DNA of 35,050 nucleotides from Nocardioides luteus (lineage in GTDB: Bacteria > Actinomycetota > Actinomycetes > Propionibacteriales > Nocardioidaceae), in contig NZ_BMRK01000029.1 of NCBI RefSeq assembly GCF_014648595.1, positions 1 to 35,050 of the forward strand, written 5' to 3'. Positions 27,268-34,260 of the stretch are shown piece by piece. A program made the translations under genes and the position numbers. How positions within the stretch are numbered: the first letter of the stretch is position 1; every line of letters starts with the position of its first letter. Under the pieces are notes generated by a model, which worked only from the letters and a program-made list of their open reading frames with translations, had not been told where the DNA came from and searched no databases.

Positions 27268-28902
27268 ATGACGCAGCGAGCAGGCGACCTGCCTGACCTC
27301 GACCGGACCGCGCTCGGCATCGAGCTGGGTTCCACCAACATCAAGGCGTGCCTGATCGGGCCCGACCACTCGACGATCGCCACCGGCTCCCACCTGTGGG
27401 AGAACGAGCTCGTCGACGGCCTGTGGACCTACTCGCTCGAGGCCGTCTGGGCCGGGGTGCAGGGAGCGGTCGCCGCCCTGAGTGACGAGGTCGAGCGCCG
27501 CTATGGCACCCGGCCGACGACCTTCGGGTCGATCGGTGTCTCGGCGATGATGCACGGCTACCTCGCCTTCGACGAGGCCGGCGAGCTGCTGGTGCCGTTC
27601 CGCACCTGGCGCAACACCAACACCGCCGTCGCCGCCGAGGAGCTGACCGAGACCTTCGGCACCAACATCCCGCTGCGCTGGTCGGTCGCCCACCTCTACC
27701 AGGCGATCCTCGACGACGAGCCCCACCTGCCGCGGATCGCCTCCCTGACCACGCTCGCCGGCTACGTCCACCGCGCCCTGACCGGGCGGCACGTGCTCGG
27801 CGTCGGCGACGCCTCCGGGGTCTTCCCGATCGACGCCGCCACCGGGACGTACGACGCGCGCATGCTCGAGCAGCTCGCCGGTCTGGTCGAGGCCAAGCGT
27901 CCGGGCCTGAAGGTCGAGGCGCTGCTGCCGGAGGTCGTCCCCGCCGGCACCGACGCCGGCCGGCTCACCACCGAGGGCGCCGCGCTGCTCGACCCGACCG
28001 GCACGATCCGTCCCGGCATCCTGCTGTGCCCGCCCGAGGGTGACGCCGGCACCGGCATGGTCGCCACCAACTCGGTCGCCCAGCGCACCGGCAACGTCAG
28101 CGCCGGCACCTCGATCTTTGCGATGGTGGTGCTCGAGGAGCCGCTGGCCACCGTCCACCACGCCATCGACATCGTCACCACGCCATCGGGCGACCCGGTC
28201 GCGATGGTGCACTGCAACAACGGCGCCAGCGAGCTCGACGCCTGGGCCGGGGTCTTCGGTGAGTTCGCCGCCGCGCTCGGCCTTCCCAGCGACTCCGACG
28301 CGGTCTTCGGTGCCCTGCTCACCGCCGCGCTGAAGGGCTCGCCCGATGGCGGCGGCCTGCTGGCCTACAACTACCTGGCAGGTGAGCCGATCACCGGCCT
28401 CGACGAGGGCCGCCCGCTCTTCGTACGCACTCCCGGCAGCCGACTCGACCTCGCCGGGTTCGCCCGCGCCCAGGTCTACGGCGTCTTCGGCACCCTCGCC
28501 CTCGGCATGCGCGTGCTCGCCGAGCAGGGTGTCGAGATCGACGCGATGTTCGCCCACGGTGGCCTGTTCCGCACCGCCGGCGTCGCGCAGCGGCTGCTCG
28601 CCGCGGCCATCGGTGCGCCGGTCGCGGTCGGCCGCACCGCCGGAGAGGGCGGGTCCTGGGGGATCGCGGTGCTCGCTGCGTACGCCCGGGCGGTCGAGAC
28701 CGAGCGCGATCTCGCCCTGAGCGCCTATCTCGCCGAGCGCGTCTTCGGCGACATCGACCTCGAGGTCGTCGAGCCGGATGCCGCCGACCTCGCCGGGTTC
28801 AAGACCTACCTCGACCGCTATGAGGCCGGCCTGGAGATCGAGCGCGCCGCCGTGGCCGCGCTCGACACCGGGGCCGGTGCCGCTGAAGAAGGAGAGCAGT
28901 GA
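27268..28902 (+). CDS. araB: FGGY-family L-ribulokinase
   Basis: A 544-residue sugar kinase expected to phosphorylate L-ribulose with ATP. The N-terminal nucleotide-binding loop is LGIELGSTNIKACLIG (about 16-31); the catalytic-domain motif SVSAMMHGYL-like sequence (GVSAMMHGYLAF) follows near 91. The second actin-like half has RTGNVSAGTSIFAMVV and MFAHGGLFRTAGVAQRLLA, ending with GRTAGEGGSWGIAVLAAY. CGGAG is 5 bases before the ATG at 27268. It heads araB-araD-araA; the context, more than the sequence, sets ribulose rather than xylulose as substrate. Confidence 0.9.
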   Translation: MTQRAGDLPDLDRTALGIELGSTNIKACLIGPDHSTIATGSHLWENELVDGLWTYSLEAVWAGVQGAVAALSDEVERRYGTRPTTFGSIGVSAMMHGYLAFDEAGELLVPFRTWRNTNTAVAAEELTETFGTNIPLRWSVAHLYQAILDDEPHLPRIASLTTLAGYVHRALTGRHVLGVGDASGVFPIDAATGTYDARMLEQLAGLVEAKRPGLKVEALLPEVVPAGTDAGRLTTEGAALLDPTGTIRPGILLCPPEGDAGTGMVATNSVAQRTGNVSAGTSIFAMVVLEEPLATVHHAIDIVTTPSGDPVAMVHCNNGASELDAWAGVFGEFAAALGLPSDSDAVFGALLTAALKGSPDGGGLLAYNYLAGEPITGLDEGRPLFVRTPGSRLDLAGFARAQVYGVFGTLALGMRVLAEQGVEIDAMFAHGGLFRTAGVAQRLLAAAIGAPVAVGRTAGEGGSWGIAVLAAYARAVETERDLALSAYLAERVFGDIDLEVVEPDAADLAGFKTYLDRYEAGLEIERAAVAALDTGAGAAEEGEQ

Positions 28903-29591
28903 TGACGGGCGTACCCGCCGCGCTTCGCGAAGCCGTCGACGCCACCAAGGAGCGCGTCGCCGCGCTGCACGCCGAGCTGCCCCGCTGGGAGCTGGTCGTG
29001 TGGACCGCCGGCAACGTCTCCGAGCGGGTGGTCAACCCCGACGGCGAGGACCTGCTGGTCATCAAGCCCTCCGGTGTCGCCTACGAGGACATCACCGCCG
29101 AGGCGATGGTCGTGTGCGACCTGGCCGGCAATCTCGTCGAGGGCGACCGGTCGCCGTCCTCGGACACGGCTGCCCATGCGTACGTCTATGCCAACATGCC
29201 GGAGGTCGGGGGAGTGGTCCATACCCACTCGACCTACGCCACCGCCTGGGCCGCGCGCGGGGAGGAGATCCCCTGCGTGCTCACCATGATGGCCGACGAG
29301 TTCGGCGGGCCGATCCCGGTCGGGCCGTTCGCGATCATCGGCGACGACTCGATCGGTCGCGGCATCGTGGCGACGCTGCGGGAGTCGCGCAGTCCGGCGG
29401 TGCTGATGCAGAACCACGGCCCGTTCACCATCGGCAAGGACGGCCGTGCCGCGGTGAAGGCGGCGGTGATGTGCGAGGAGGTCGCGCGCACCGTGCACAT
29501 CTCGCGCCAGCTCGGCCAGCCGCTGCCGATCGACCAGAGCCACATCGACTCCCTGCACGACCGCTACCAGTTCGTCTACGGCCAGCACTGA
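28902..29591 (+). CDS. araD: L-ribulose-5-phosphate 4-epimerase
   Basis: A 229-residue class II aldolase-fold enzyme converting L-ribulose 5-phosphate to D-xylulose 5-phosphate. The phosphate and substrate sites TAGNVSER (36-42) and KPSGV (55-59) are present, as are Asp88 in SSDTAAH and the zinc ligands His107 and His109 in [11 protein letters not shown], with His172 in [15 protein letters not shown] at 28889-28894 supports the ATG at 28902, which shares one base with the araB stop (TGATG). The order araBDA implies a single transcript. Confidence 0.96.
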   Translation: MTGVPAALREAVDATKERVAALHAELPRWELVVWTAGNVSERVVNPDGEDLLVIKPSGVAYEDITAEAMVVCDLAGNLVEGDRSPSSDTAAHAYVYANMPEVGGVVHTHSTYATAWAARGEEIPCVLTMMADEFGGPIPVGPFAIIGDDSIGRGIVATLRESRSPAVLMQNHGPFTIGKDGRAAVKAAVMCEEVARTVHISRQLGQPLPIDQSHIDSLHDRYQFVYGQH

Positions 29592-29604
29592 AAAGGACCC
29601 CCAC

Positions 29605-31116
29605 ATGAGCAAGCCATACGCCGACCGCGAGGTCTGGTTCTTCACCGGCAGCCAGGACCTCTACGGCGAGGAGACCCTGCGCCAGGTGGCCGAGCAGTCC
29701 CAGGAGGTCGCCCGAGCCCTGGACGCCTCCTCCGACGTACCGGCGAAGGTCGTGTGGAAGCCCGTCCTGAAGGACTCCGCGTCCATCCGCCGCGCCATGC
29801 TCGAGGCGAACTCCGACGACAACGTCCTCGGCGTCATCACCTGGATGCACACCTTCAGCCCGGCCAAGATGTGGATCTCCGGGCTGGACGCGCTGCAGAA
29901 GCCGCTCCTTCACCTGCACACGCAGGCCAACGTCGAGCTCCCCTGGTCGGAGATCGACATGGACTTCATGAACCTCAACCAGGCCGCCCACGGTGACCGG
30001 GAGTACGCCTACATCGCGACCCGCCTCGGCGTCGCCCGCACCACGGTCGTCGGCCACGTCTCCAACCCCGCCGTCACCCGCCGCGTCGGCACCTGGGTGC
30101 GCGGTGCAGCCGGCTGGGACGCCACCCACGGCCTCAACCTCGTCCGCTTCGGCGACAACATGCGCAACGTCGCGGTCACCGAGGGCGACAAGACCGAGGC
30201 CGAGCTGCGCTTCGGCGTATCCGTCAACACCTGGGGCGTCAACGACCTCGTCGCTGCTGTCGAGGCGGTCTCCGAGTCTGCCGTCGACGCGCTCGTCGCC
30301 GAGTACGAGGACCTCTACGACGTCGTACCCGAGCTCCGCCGTGGCGGCGAGCGCCACGACTCCCTGCGCTACGCCGCCCGCCAGGAGATCGCCATGGAGG
30401 CGTTCCTGACCGAGCGCGACGCGATGGCGTTCACCACCAACTTCGAGGACCTCGGCGGTCTGCGCCAGCTCCCCGGCCTCGCCGTACAGCGGCTCATGGG
30501 CAAGGGCTACGGCTTCGGCGCCGAGGGTGACTGGAAGACCGCCGTCCTGGTGCGCGCCGCCAAGGTGATGGGGGAGGGTCTTCCCGGTGGTGCCTCGCTC
30601 ATGGAGGACTACACCTACGACCTCACCCCGGGAGCCGAGCTGATCCTCGGAGCGCACATGCTCGAGATCTGCCCCTCCCTGACCACCTCCAAGCCGCGCG
30701 TCGAGATCCACCCGCTCGGCATCGGTGACCGCGAGGACCCGGTCAGGATGGTCTTCGACGCCGACCCCACCGAGGGTGCCGTCGTCGTCTCCCTGGCCGA
30801 CATGCGCGACCGCTTCCGCCTCACCGCCAACGTCGTCGACGTGGTCGCCCCCACCCAGGAGCTGCCCAACCTCCCCGTCGCCCGCGCCGTGTGGTCCCCC
30901 CGCCCCGACTTCGCCACCTCCGCCGAGTCCTGGCTCACCGCCGGCGGCGCCCACCACACCGTCATGTCCACCGCAGCCGGCATCGAGGCCTTCGAGGTCT
31001 TCGCCGACATCGCCCGCACCGAGCTCCTGGTCATCGACGAGTCCACCACCCGTCGTGGCTTCGCCGACCAGGTGCGCTGGAACCAGGTCTTCTACCGGGT
31101 GGCGCAGGGTCTCTGA
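29605..31116 (+). CDS. araA: L-arabinose isomerase
   Basis: A 503-residue enzyme interconverting L-arabinose and L-ribulose with Mn2+. It starts [20 protein letters not shown] as in E. coli AraA. The metal ligands align closely with the known positions: Glu307 (GFGAEGDWK), Glu334 (SLMEDYTYD), His351 ([10 protein letters not shown]) and His450/451 (GGAHHTVMS). Length is the family norm. AAAAGGA precedes the ATG, 13 bp after the araD stop. It ends the operon and a strong perfect hairpin follows 12 bp later. No arabinose transporter gene is in the window. Confidence 0.98.
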   Translation: MSKPYADREVWFFTGSQDLYGEETLRQVAEQSQEVARALDASSDVPAKVVWKPVLKDSASIRRAMLEANSDDNVLGVITWMHTFSPAKMWISGLDALQKPLLHLHTQANVELPWSEIDMDFMNLNQAAHGDREYAYIATRLGVARTTVVGHVSNPAVTRRVGTWVRGAAGWDATHGLNLVRFGDNMRNVAVTEGDKTEAELRFGVSVNTWGVNDLVAAVEAVSESAVDALVAEYEDLYDVVPELRRGGERHDSLRYAARQEIAMEAFLTERDAMAFTTNFEDLGGLRQLPGLAVQRLMGKGYGFGAEGDWKTAVLVRAAKVMGEGLPGGASLMEDYTYDLTPGAELILGAHMLEICPSLTTSKPRVEIHPLGIGDREDPVRMVFDADPTEGAVVVSLADMRDRFRLTANVVDVVAPTQELPNLPVARAVWSPRPDFATSAESWLTAGGAHHTVMSTAAGIEAFEVFADIARTELLVIDESTTRRGFADQVRWNQVFYRVAQGL

Positions 31117-31128
31117 GTCTGGTGCGTG

Positions 31129-31153
31129 CCCTCGCCGCCTCAGGCGGCGAGGG
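31129..31153. terminator. Bidirectional hairpin after araA
   Basis: CCCTCGCCGCC (31129-31139) and GGCGGCGAGGG (31143-31153) pair perfectly over a 3-base TCA loop. The loop is itself the TGA stop codon (minus strand) of the HNH relic, so one arm codes its last residues. It can end both araA and the convergent gene. Confidence 0.85.
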
Positions 31154-31873
31154 TGTGTTCCAGGAGTACGCGGCGGAGCTTGCGCTCTGCTGGTGAGAGT
31201 GGTGGCGGGGCTGGTCGCCAGGTCTCGGGAGGTGGGCTGGTGTAGTTATGTCCCGTCGGGGTGATAGTGGTGATGCTGCCGTCGGGTTCTGGTCTTGCTT
31301 GCCAGCCGAGCGACTCCTTCGCCTGATTGCATCTTTCGCACAAGCCTTGGAGATTCTCGGCGCTCGTGTTGCCGCCTTCTGTGTGACGTTTGATGTGGTC
31401 GATGTTGCGGATCGGCGCGTCGCAGCCGTTGGTGCGGCAGATTGCTCCGTCACGGGTGGCGATGAACTCGGCCAGCCCGTCTGGTGCCTTTCGTGACCGT
31501 GACTCCATGGCGATGAGTTGGCCGGTGGGGTCGGTGAGGAGGCGGCGAATGAACACTTCGGCGTCGTTCAGAGCGTCGCGTGCCCAGGCGGATGGGACGG
31601 GGCCGTAGCCCTCAACCATCGCGGGCTGGTCGGCGTTGTTGGTGAGTGAGTCGGCGGTCATGACGATCTTGACCTCGGTCTTCGGTTTCGCGCCGGTCTC
31701 GCGGCCGGTGAGGCGGTCGACGAGGGTGTCGGCCATGACCTGGCCCCTTGTGCGTTGGTCGCCGGCGGCTTGGGCTGTCTTGGCGGCCTGGTCGAGGGCG
31801 GCGAAGACCGCGACGCCGTCTTTGACCGGAAGCAGGGCACCCAGCCAAGTCATGGTGTCTGGTGCTGTGGGTT
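31140..31873 (-). pseudogene. DUF222-HNH endonuclease (13E12 family), 5'-truncated
   Basis: The C-terminal two thirds of a DUF222-HNH protein. APDTMTWLGALLPV matches the middle of DUF222, not a protein start, and RTRGQVMADTLVDRLTG is a common family stretch. The intact HNH module reads CRTNGCDAPIRNIDHIKRHT, then NLQGLCERCNQAKE, with two Cys pairs, the Asp-His core and Asn. About 150-200 N-terminal residues are missing; just upstream of 31873 the sequence turns into palindromic repeats, so a rearrangement removed them. Reading continues to an ATG at 31946 but those residues look like repeat-derived noise. An internal ATG at 31853 could start a short protein. Confidence 0.8.
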
Positions 31874-31890
31874 GGTGTGTCGACGATGGG

Positions 31891-31914
31891 GGTCTCGACA
31901 AGCTCGACCTCCGG
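31891..31914. repeat. Dispersed palindromic repeat, copy 1
   Basis: GGTCTCGACAAGCTCGACC followed by TCCGG. It shares 18 of 19 bases with the copy at 32263 and is about 18 bp upstream of the breakpoint of the HNH gene. Elements of this form are widespread in high-GC actinobacteria (general knowledge, not searched). Confidence 0.7.
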
Positions 31915-31956
31915 TGTCCGGGCTCAGGGCGGTCGTCCGCGGGCACGGACTGTGTT

Positions 31957-32001
31957 GGTCTCGACGCGCTCCGCCCAGGGGCTCCGGCGGCTCGACCAGC
32001 G
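31957..32001. repeat. Dispersed palindromic repeat, copy 2 (long variant)
   Basis: Begins GGTCTCGACGCGCTCCGC and ends CGGCGGCTCGACCAGCG. The two outer parts match the halves of copies 1 and 3, separated by a GC-rich insert, so it can form a longer hairpin. Confidence 0.6.
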
Positions 32002-32098
32002 TGGGCGAGGGGTCCCTACTTACCCCAACGTCGGCTCTTTCGAAGCCTCGTGAGCCCGCGCCACACTCCTCGCCGCCGCCCCGATATTGGCGGGATCT

Positions 32099-32190
32099 TT
32101 TCTCGATCGGGTGCCGAGTCAAGGATGGCCGAAGGCCACCGCGCAAGCGGCGCCCGTAGGGCGTCCTTGACGCGGCGCGTGATCGAGAGA
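32099..32190 (+). other. 92-bp cloverleaf element, possible structured RNA or cruciform
   Basis: An outer stem pairs 32099-32108 with 32181-32190 (10 bp, one G-U), then GTGCCG (32111-32116) with CGGCGC (32173-32178), then GTCAAGGA (32118-32125) with TCCTTGAC (32164-32171). Inside, three hairpins abut with no unpaired base: TGGCC-GAA-GGCCA (32126-32138), CCGC-GCAA-GCGG (32139-32150) and CGCCC-GTA-GGGCG (32151-32163). This is a perfect four-way junction. The GCAA loop is a GNRA tetraloop only on the plus strand, favouring plus-strand RNA. Two more 5-bp hairpins follow at 32202-32220 and 32223-32241. It lacks tRNA landmarks. No protein is credible here. It lies between the HNH relic and the dehydratase gene. 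Confidence 0.7.
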
Positions 32191-32262
32191 CACTCAGAGA
32201 TCGGGTCGGCGGCGAACCCGGGAGCGAAAAGCACAGTCGCTTAGCGATGTCCGCACGCGCGT

Positions 32263-32307
32263 GGTCTCGACGAGCTCGACCGCCGGAGGCGGGCTCGACC
32301 TCCGGCG
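32263..32307. repeat. Dispersed palindromic repeat, copy 3, with hairpin
   Basis: GGTCTCGACGAGCTCGACC (32263-32281) is followed by CGCCGGAGG (32281-32289), a 9-base loop and CCTCCGGCG (32299-32307), a perfect 9-bp stem. It ends 74 bp before the dehydratase start, so it could insulate that gene from upstream transcription. Confidence 0.7.
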
Positions 32308-32349
32308 ACGGCTATGGACGCCAACCCCACACATCGGATAAGTTGCCAA

Positions 32350-32362
32350 CCTGTCATACAAG
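32350..32362. promoter_or_regulatory. Candidate GntR/FCD operator before the dehydratase
   Basis: CCTGTCATACAAG contains the GntR-type half-site pattern TGT-N3-ACA on the plus strand (TTGTATGACAG on the minus strand). It lies between a weak -10-like ATAAGT (32338-32343) and the ribosome site AGGAG (32370-32374). Assignment to the downstream GntR protein is inferred. Confidence 0.4.
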
Positions 32363-32380
32363 CAACCCCAGGAGCCCCCA

Positions 32381-33502
32381 TTGCCCGCCGACAAGATCAC
32401 CTCACTCACCCTCTCCCACGTCGTCCTCCCGCTAGACACCCCCGTGAGCGACGCGAAGGTCCTGACGGGGCGGCAGAAGCCGCTGACGGAGACGGTGCTG
32501 CTCTTCGTGGAGGTCACCACGGAGCAGGGGCATGAGGGGATGGGGTTCAGCTATTCGAAGCGCGCGGGTGGGCCGGCGCAGTATGCACACTTGAAGGAGA
32601 TCGCCGAGGTGGCGGTCGGGCAGGACCCGTCCGACATCGCCAAGATCTACGAGTCGCTGATGTGGGCGGGGGCGTCGGTGGGGCGCAGCGGGGTGGCGAC
32701 GCAGGCCGTCGCGGCCCTCGACGTGGCCCTCTATGACCTCAAGGCGCGGCGTGCGGACCTTCCGCTGGCCAAGCTCCTCGGCGCCCACCGCGACTCGTGC
32801 CGGGTCTACAACACCTCGGGAGGCTTCCTCCAGGCGAGCGTCGAGGAGATCAAGGAGAAGGCCACGGCCTCGCTCGCGGCGGGGATCGGTGGGATCAAGA
32901 TCAAGGTGGGGCAGCCGGACTGGGCCGAGGACCTCCGTCGGGTGGAAGCCATTCGTGAACACCTCGGCGAGACCCCGCTGATGGTCGACGCCAACCAGCA
33001 GTGGGACCGTGCCCGCGCCAGGAGGATGTGTCGCGAGCTGGAGCAGTTCGACCTGGTCTGGATCGAGGAGCCGCTCGACGCCTGGGACGCGGTGGGGCAC
33101 GCCGACCTGTCGCGTACCTTCGACACCCCGATCGCGACCGGCGAAATGCTGACCTCGGTGCCGGAGCACATGGCGCTGGTCGACGCGGGCTACCGCGGCA
33201 TCGTGCAGCCGGACGCGCCGCGCATCGGTGGGATCACGCCGTTCCTGAAGTTCGCCACGCTCGCCGCCCATGCCGGGCTGGCGCTCGCCCCGCACTACGC
33301 GATGGAGATCCACCTCCACCTCGCAGCCGCCTACCCGACCGAGCCCTGGGTCGAGCACTTCGAGTGGCTCAACCCGCTCTTCGAGGAGCGCATCGACATC
33401 CGCGACGGCCGGATGTGGGTGCCCGAGCGTCCCGGCCTGGGTTTCACGCTCAGCGACCAGATGCGCCGGCTCACGGTGGAGACCGCTAAGTTCTCCGCAT
33501 GA
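32381..33502 (+). CDS. L-talarate/galactarate dehydratase (enolase superfamily)
   Basis: A 373-residue mandelate-racemase-type acid-sugar dehydratase. It closely follows the Salmonella L-talarate/galactarate dehydratase pattern as I recall it: PVSDAKVLTGRQKPLTE, GFSYSKRAGG, WAGASVGRSG, YNTSGGFL. Catalytic Lys173 and Lys175 (KIKVGQ), metal ligands Asp203, Glu229 and Glu255, and the His305 base (APHYAMEIHLH) keep the spacing of that enzyme. The TTG start at 32381 is fixed by AGGAG 6 bases upstream and by the family N-terminus. Its stop overlaps the GntR gene (ATGA). Product would be 5-keto-4-deoxyglucarate; no aldolase for it is in the window. Confidence 0.9.
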   Translation: MPADKITSLTLSHVVLPLDTPVSDAKVLTGRQKPLTETVLLFVEVTTEQGHEGMGFSYSKRAGGPAQYAHLKEIAEVAVGQDPSDIAKIYESLMWAGASVGRSGVATQAVAALDVALYDLKARRADLPLAKLLGAHRDSCRVYNTSGGFLQASVEEIKEKATASLAAGIGGIKIKVGQPDWAEDLRRVEAIREHLGETPLMVDANQQWDRARARRMCRELEQFDLVWIEEPLDAWDAVGHADLSRTFDTPIATGEMLTSVPEHMALVDAGYRGIVQPDAPRIGGITPFLKFATLAAHAGLALAPHYAMEIHLHLAAAYPTEPWVEHFEWLNPLFEERIDIRDGRMWVPERPGLGFTLSDQMRRLTVETAKFSA

Positions 33503-34185
33503 CCATGAGCAGCGGGCTGGCCGACCGCGTCGTCTCCGGGATCAAGGACCAGATCCTCTCCGGGGACCTCGCGCCGGGCGCCAAGCTGCCCTCGGAGTCC
33601 GACCTGGTCGCGACGTACGGCGTCTCGCGGACCGTCGCGCGGGAGGCGATCACGCGGCTGCGCGCCGAGGGCCTGGTCGAGACCTTCCAGGGTCGTGGGT
33701 CCTTCGTGCTGGCGGTGCCGGCGCCGTCGCCGTTCGCGCTGGAGTCCTCCGCAATCCGTACGCAGCACGACGTGCTCGACATGGTCGACTTCCGCCTCGG
33801 GGTGGAGTGCGAGGCGGCAGCCCTGGCCGCCAGGGAGCTCGACGAGGAGACCGCGCGCTCCATCGAGGAGGCGCGCGAGGCGCTCGCCACCGCCCACCCC
33901 GACGAGGCGGTCGAGGCCGACTTCGCCTTCCACCGCGCGGTCGCCGCGGCGACCGGCAACCGCTTCTACCTCGACCTGATGGACTCGCTCGGGCCGATGA
34001 TGATCATGCTGCCGCGTACGCAGCTGAGCGAGACCTACTCCCACGTCGACGCCCTCCACGTCGAGCGCGTGCAGCGCGAGCACGACAACATCGCCGAGGC
34101 CATCCTCGCCGGCGACGCGGACACTGCGCGGGCCGCGATGCGGGTGCATCTGGGCAGCACCCGCAGGCGTCTCCAGCAGGGATGA
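33499..34185 (+). CDS. GntR-family regulator, FCD subfamily
   Basis: A 228-residue regulator. The winged helix-turn-helix spans residues 5-70 (LPSESDLVATYGVSRTVARE, then EGLVETFQGRGSFV). The C-terminal helical FCD domain has the metal-binding residues expected in VDFRLGVE, EADFAFHRAVAAATGN and REHDNIAEAILAGD. Its ATG overlaps the dehydratase stop by 4 bases, so it is in the same operon and likely senses a sugar acid such as galactarate to control it. A second ATG at 33505 is possible. Confidence 0.92.
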   Translation: MTMSSGLADRVVSGIKDQILSGDLAPGAKLPSESDLVATYGVSRTVAREAITRLRAEGLVETFQGRGSFVLAVPAPSPFALESSAIRTQHDVLDMVDFRLGVECEAAALAARELDEETARSIEEAREALATAHPDEAVEADFAFHRAVAAATGNRFYLDLMDSLGPMMIMLPRTQLSETYSHVDALHVERVQREHDNIAEAILAGDADTARAAMRVHLGSTRRRLQQG

Positions 34186-34260
34186 TGTTGCCTCGGCGGG
34201 CATCGTTCGAGTCTGCATCGGTATTGGCTGCCCGAGTGTGAGCCACGTCACGATTGAGGG

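Noticed and set aside
31874-31946. N-terminal extension of the HNH protein to the ATG at 31946
   Set aside because: The added residues are encoded by repeat sequence and show no similarity to DUF222, which should contribute well over 100 residues here.
32099-32190. tRNA or tmRNA
   Set aside because: The cloverleaf has 3-4 base loops and no anticodon loop, T-loop TTC or CCA-end features, so it is not a tRNA-like gene.
32016-32234. 72-codon minus-strand frame through the cloverleaf
   Set aside because: Its sequence is dictated by the paired stems; no ribosome site or domain is seen. More likely a spurious reading of a repeated structural element.
31140-32241. HEARO/omega RNA with IscB-type nuclease
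   Set aside because: The adjacent HNH protein is of the DUF222/13E12 kind with no RuvC-like motifs, and the 92-bp element is smaller and simpler than HEARO RNAs.
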